In this document: in pieces, positions 6,051 through 7,553 of the stretch
Layout: each line of letters begins with the position of its first letter
Position numbering within the stretch: the stretch's first letter is position 1
DNA from: Cellvibrionales bacterium UBA2511
GTDB lineage: Bacteria; Pseudomonadota; Gammaproteobacteria; Pseudomonadales; Porticoccaceae
Assembly: GCA_002341315.1 (NCBI GenBank)
Contig: DDNV01000049.1
Location: forward strand, 12,167 to 19,719
Reading direction: 5' to 3'
DNA length: 7,553 nucleotides
Notes under the pieces: generated by a model
Databases searched by the model: none
The model's input: only the letters and a program-made list of their open reading frames with translations
What the model was told of the DNA's origin: nothing
Made by a program: the position numbers and the translations under genes

Positions 6051-6839
6051 TGTCCCGCTCATACTGAACTAATCATGTCTTGTACCGATGCCTTTAGCAC
6101 TTCCCATGATGTGGCACAAGTGGATTCATCGAAATTGGCTCTAGTAGTGACGTGAACCCAAGGGTGAACAACATTTCTAGATTCACGCAATGCGTGGCTG
6201 AATTTTCCTCTGTCCGTTTTCAGCCAACCACAATCTACAGCGACCTCAATCAGAGTATTTAAATTCCAGTCTGGAATTGCGGGGGTCTTCCCCTGTTTGT
6301 CCTTTGGTGCTTTGCTTGATTGGTAAGCCTTAGCTGGAGATGTGCTTGCACGACATAGAAGGAGTGCTTCAAGCACACTACCCATAAGGATTATTGCACC
6401 AGTATAGGCTTGTACATGCTGACACCTTTGCGCTTCCCTCCAGCGACTATCAATCACTTGCTGCAAACCAGGCATAATCCGCGTGATTTTGCTGTAGTCA
6501 GGGGGAGCTATTATTTGCTTTTTGGGCTTAGCCACACCACCAGCTTCTAAAAACTTTACCGCGCTTCTAATATACTCAGCGAGTGTTTCCAGACGTACAC
6601 GTCTACTATTTGCTTCAAAGTTAGCATCGGTATCCATATCTTTGAGCAGTGAATCTGGTAGCCCACTTACACCACTAAGTATCATTCTGGCTTCTTTCAC
6701 TTTCGCATCAACGACACGAAGACCACCAAAATCTTCTGTCCTAGCCACACCCGGAGTAAATTCAATTTCTGCTTGAATTCCTTTAAGTAATTTTAATGCT
6801 TGTTGTGATTCCATATGTTTCCGTATGTAGTACAGCTAA
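5995..6839 (-). mobile_element. Integron-type gene cassette with one gene
   Basis: An integrated cassette starts with TTRRRY-like bases that are complementary to the start of its own attC. Here the left junction reads G/TTAGCTG on the minus strand (6840/6839) and the cassette's own attC starts CAGCTAAC (6050-6043), an exact complement. The unit would be about 845 bp with a single gene close to both ends. No integrase gene or attI is in the window, so this would be a cluster of attC sites lacking an integrase. Confidence 0.6.
6059..6814 (-). CDS. Hypothetical protein, HEPN/DUF4145-like C-terminal half
   Basis: The 251-residue protein belongs to no family I can name with certainty. The N-terminal 95 residues look helical. 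Residues 118-156 (QVIDSRWREAQRC, YTGAIILMGSVLEALLL) resemble the first helices of HEPN/DUF4145-type proteins, and ALRESRNVVHP (209-218) resembles their conserved RN..H signature (R213, N214, H217). HEPN proteins are often RNases in toxin-antitoxin or defence systems, but the spacing here is R-x3-H and not the standard R-x4-6-H, so activity is uncertain. The protein looks soluble. The start ATG at 6814 has a GGA 7 bases upstream. The gene is tightly enclosed by two attC-like sites and so probably lacks its own promoter. Confidence 0.75.
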   Translation of the reverse strand: MESQQALKLLKGIQAEIEFTPGVARTEDFGGLRVVDAKVKEARMILSGVSGLPDSLLKDMDTDANFEANSRRVRLETLAEYIRSAVKFLEAGGVAKPKKQIIAPPDYSKITRIMPGLQQVIDSRWREAQRCQHVQAYTGAIILMGSVLEALLLCRASTSPAKAYQSSKAPKDKQGKTPAIPDWNLNTLIEVAVDCGWLKTDRGKFSHALRESRNVVHPWVHVTTRANFDESTCATSWEVLKASVQDMISSV

Positions 6840-6964
6840 CAGTGAAAGTGCATTCCTTCATGGCTGTATCACCGTTCCCTGGTTCGATTAACGAGTAGAT
6901 GCTGGTCGGGCACTACAGTCGCGGCGCTGTTCAATCGTACCTTCACTGGATTCAATGTTATATG
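6833..6964 (-). other. attC-like recombination site (long, 132 bp)
   Basis: On the minus strand it runs from CATATAAC (6964-6957) to GTTAGCTG (6840-6833), with imperfectly complementary ends. AACAGTGAA at 6838-6846 pairs with TTCAATGTT at 6951-6959 (8 of 9), or CAGTGAAAG at 6840-6848 with CCTTCACTG at 6940-6948 (8 of 9). The length is similar to Vibrio-type attC repeats. It ends 18 bases upstream of the hypothetical gene start, as expected for the site of the preceding cassette. That preceding cassette cannot be identified. Confidence 0.55.
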
Positions 6965-7256
6965 TTTTTTCATGGCAAGATACATCCGTAGATGTTGTCG
7001 GCAAGCCACGTTAAGTGGTTTTTGACCCATCTGCCAGCCGACCAGCAGTGTCGTAAAAGGGGATGGCTCTCAGTTTCCCCCGCCCCCTTTTACTCTTTTG
7101 CTATTTCCTTTACTGAGCCCCTTTACTGCCCCCTTTACTACTCCTTTAATGCCGCTTTTTCTGCTCCGCTTGTCCAGTTACCCAGGTCGTCAACTTCCGG
7201 CTTTGCGTGTAAACTCAGGGCCATAGCGGATATCTATAACGGAATACTCATAAACC
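6965..7256. other. Gene-free interval between the cassette region and the PqqD-like gene
   Basis: No convincing coding region. It holds a hairpin, AAGCCAC (7003-7009) with GTGGTTT (7015-7021), inside a wider GTCGGC/GCCGAC pair (6997-7002 and 7036-7041), and the AGTAAAGG motif cluster listed separately. I see no clear sigma-70 promoter; TATCTA/TATAAC near 7231-7240 has no good -35. Confidence 0.6.
7053..7150. repeat. Cluster of AGTAAAGG-like motifs upstream of the PqqD-like gene
   Basis: TTTACT preceded by C runs occurs at 7089-7094, 7109-7114, 7122-7127 and 7134-7139, with TTTAAT at 7145-7150, at spacings of 20, 13, 12 and 11 bp. GTAAAAGGGG (7053-7062) is an exact 10-base inverted partner of CCCCTTTTAC (7084-7093). 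The arrangement looks like an array of protein-binding sites on the G-rich minus strand, but could be a decaying low-complexity tract. Confidence 0.5.
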
Positions 7257-7553
7257 ATGCACCATTTCACTTTGAATCAACAAGTTGCAGCAGAAGTTTT
7301 TGAAGACGAATGTATCATCGCAAATCTGGATAGCGGGCTTTATTACAGTGTTCAGGGCATTGCTGCTGGCCTGATCCAGGCCTTGCCGTGTGCTGACCCT
7401 GACGCCGCCATCGCGACGATTTGCGCATCGTTGGGCGAGCACCGCGCAACGGCTATCGCTGAACTCTCGAGCATTTGGCAGGAGCTGATCAGTGAACAGC
7501 TGGTTGTTGACAGGACATCCAGTGATGCTGCTTTGGGCACCGCGACGGCGGCG
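7257..7553 (+). CDS. PqqD-like protein (3' end outside window)
   Basis: The 99 visible residues start MHHFTLNQQVAAEVFEDECIIAN in outline and show the PqqD pattern: a strand pair around VFEDECIIANLDSGLYYSV, a helix around GIAAGLIQAL (34-43), then the helical segment AIAELSSIWQELISEQLVV. PqqD-type folds bind leader peptides of ribosomally made, modified peptides (RiPP recognition elements) and often act with radical-SAM, kinase-like or asparagine-synthase-like partners; none of these is in the window. The ATG at 7257 has only a weak GGA 13 bases upstream. The window ends before the stop. Codon use is GC-richer than the preceding accessory genes, more like the core region. Confidence 0.72.
   Translation, partial: MHHFTLNQQVAAEVFEDECIIANLDSGLYYSVQGIAAGLIQALPCADPDAAIATICASLGEHRATAIAELSSIWQELISEQLVVDRTSSDAALGTATAA

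Noticed and set aside
6997..7041. Third attC-like site (GTTAAGT at 7010-7016 fits GTTRRRY)
   Set aside because: I could not find a partner end at a sensible distance with complementary internal boxes; a single 7-base match is too weak.
6992..7303. 103-codon plus-strand frame in the gene-free interval
   Set aside because: It has no ribosome site or domain, crosses the motif array and overlaps the start of the PqqD-like gene in another frame.

Overview
The window reads as part of a gammaproteobacterial chromosome. The evidence is the block asmA-like / mutY / yggX followed by tRNA-Phe(GAA), an order also known from Pseudomonas-type genomes; the genus cannot be named from this sequence. Bases 1-2930 are compact, fairly GC-rich core genome. 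An AsmA-family envelope protein (5' end outside the window) overlaps the stop/start of mutY by one base. mutY is followed after 4 bases by yggX, so the three probably share one transcript. A consensus-like promoter then drives tRNA-Phe.

The 3' end of tRNA-Phe is an integration site. A 22-bp piece of the tRNA (2910-2931) recurs exactly at 4377-4398. It belongs to a longer gap-free direct repeat of 174 bp (2910-3083 and 4377-4550, 22 mismatches by my hand count) that includes the tRNA-tail terminator. Between the copies lies a bicistronic minus-strand unit, mobile mystery protein A (HTH) and mobile mystery protein B (Fic), with a paired operator-like palindrome upstream. No recombinase is visible.

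From about 4551 to 6964 a second, more AT-rich accessory segment runs on the minus strand. It carries a HEPN/DUF4145-like hypothetical gene in what looks like an integron gene cassette (attC-like sites at 5990-6050 and 6833-6964, with matching CAGCTAAC/GTTAGCTG ends and no integrase). Next in the same direction come a histidine kinase with a Cys-rich N-terminus and, overlapping it by ATGA, a receiver-only response regulator. The kinase gene contains a perfect 38-bp palindrome (5504-5541).

Bases 6965-7256 hold no gene but contain a cluster of AGTAAAGGG-like motifs and inverted repeats. A PqqD-like (RiPP recognition element type) gene starts at 7257 and runs off the end, with base composition closer to that of the core genes. 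The accessory content (Fic, HEPN-like, output-less two-component system, cassette sites) suggests a tRNA-Phe hotspot that collects toxin-like or defence-like modules. That functional reading is inference.
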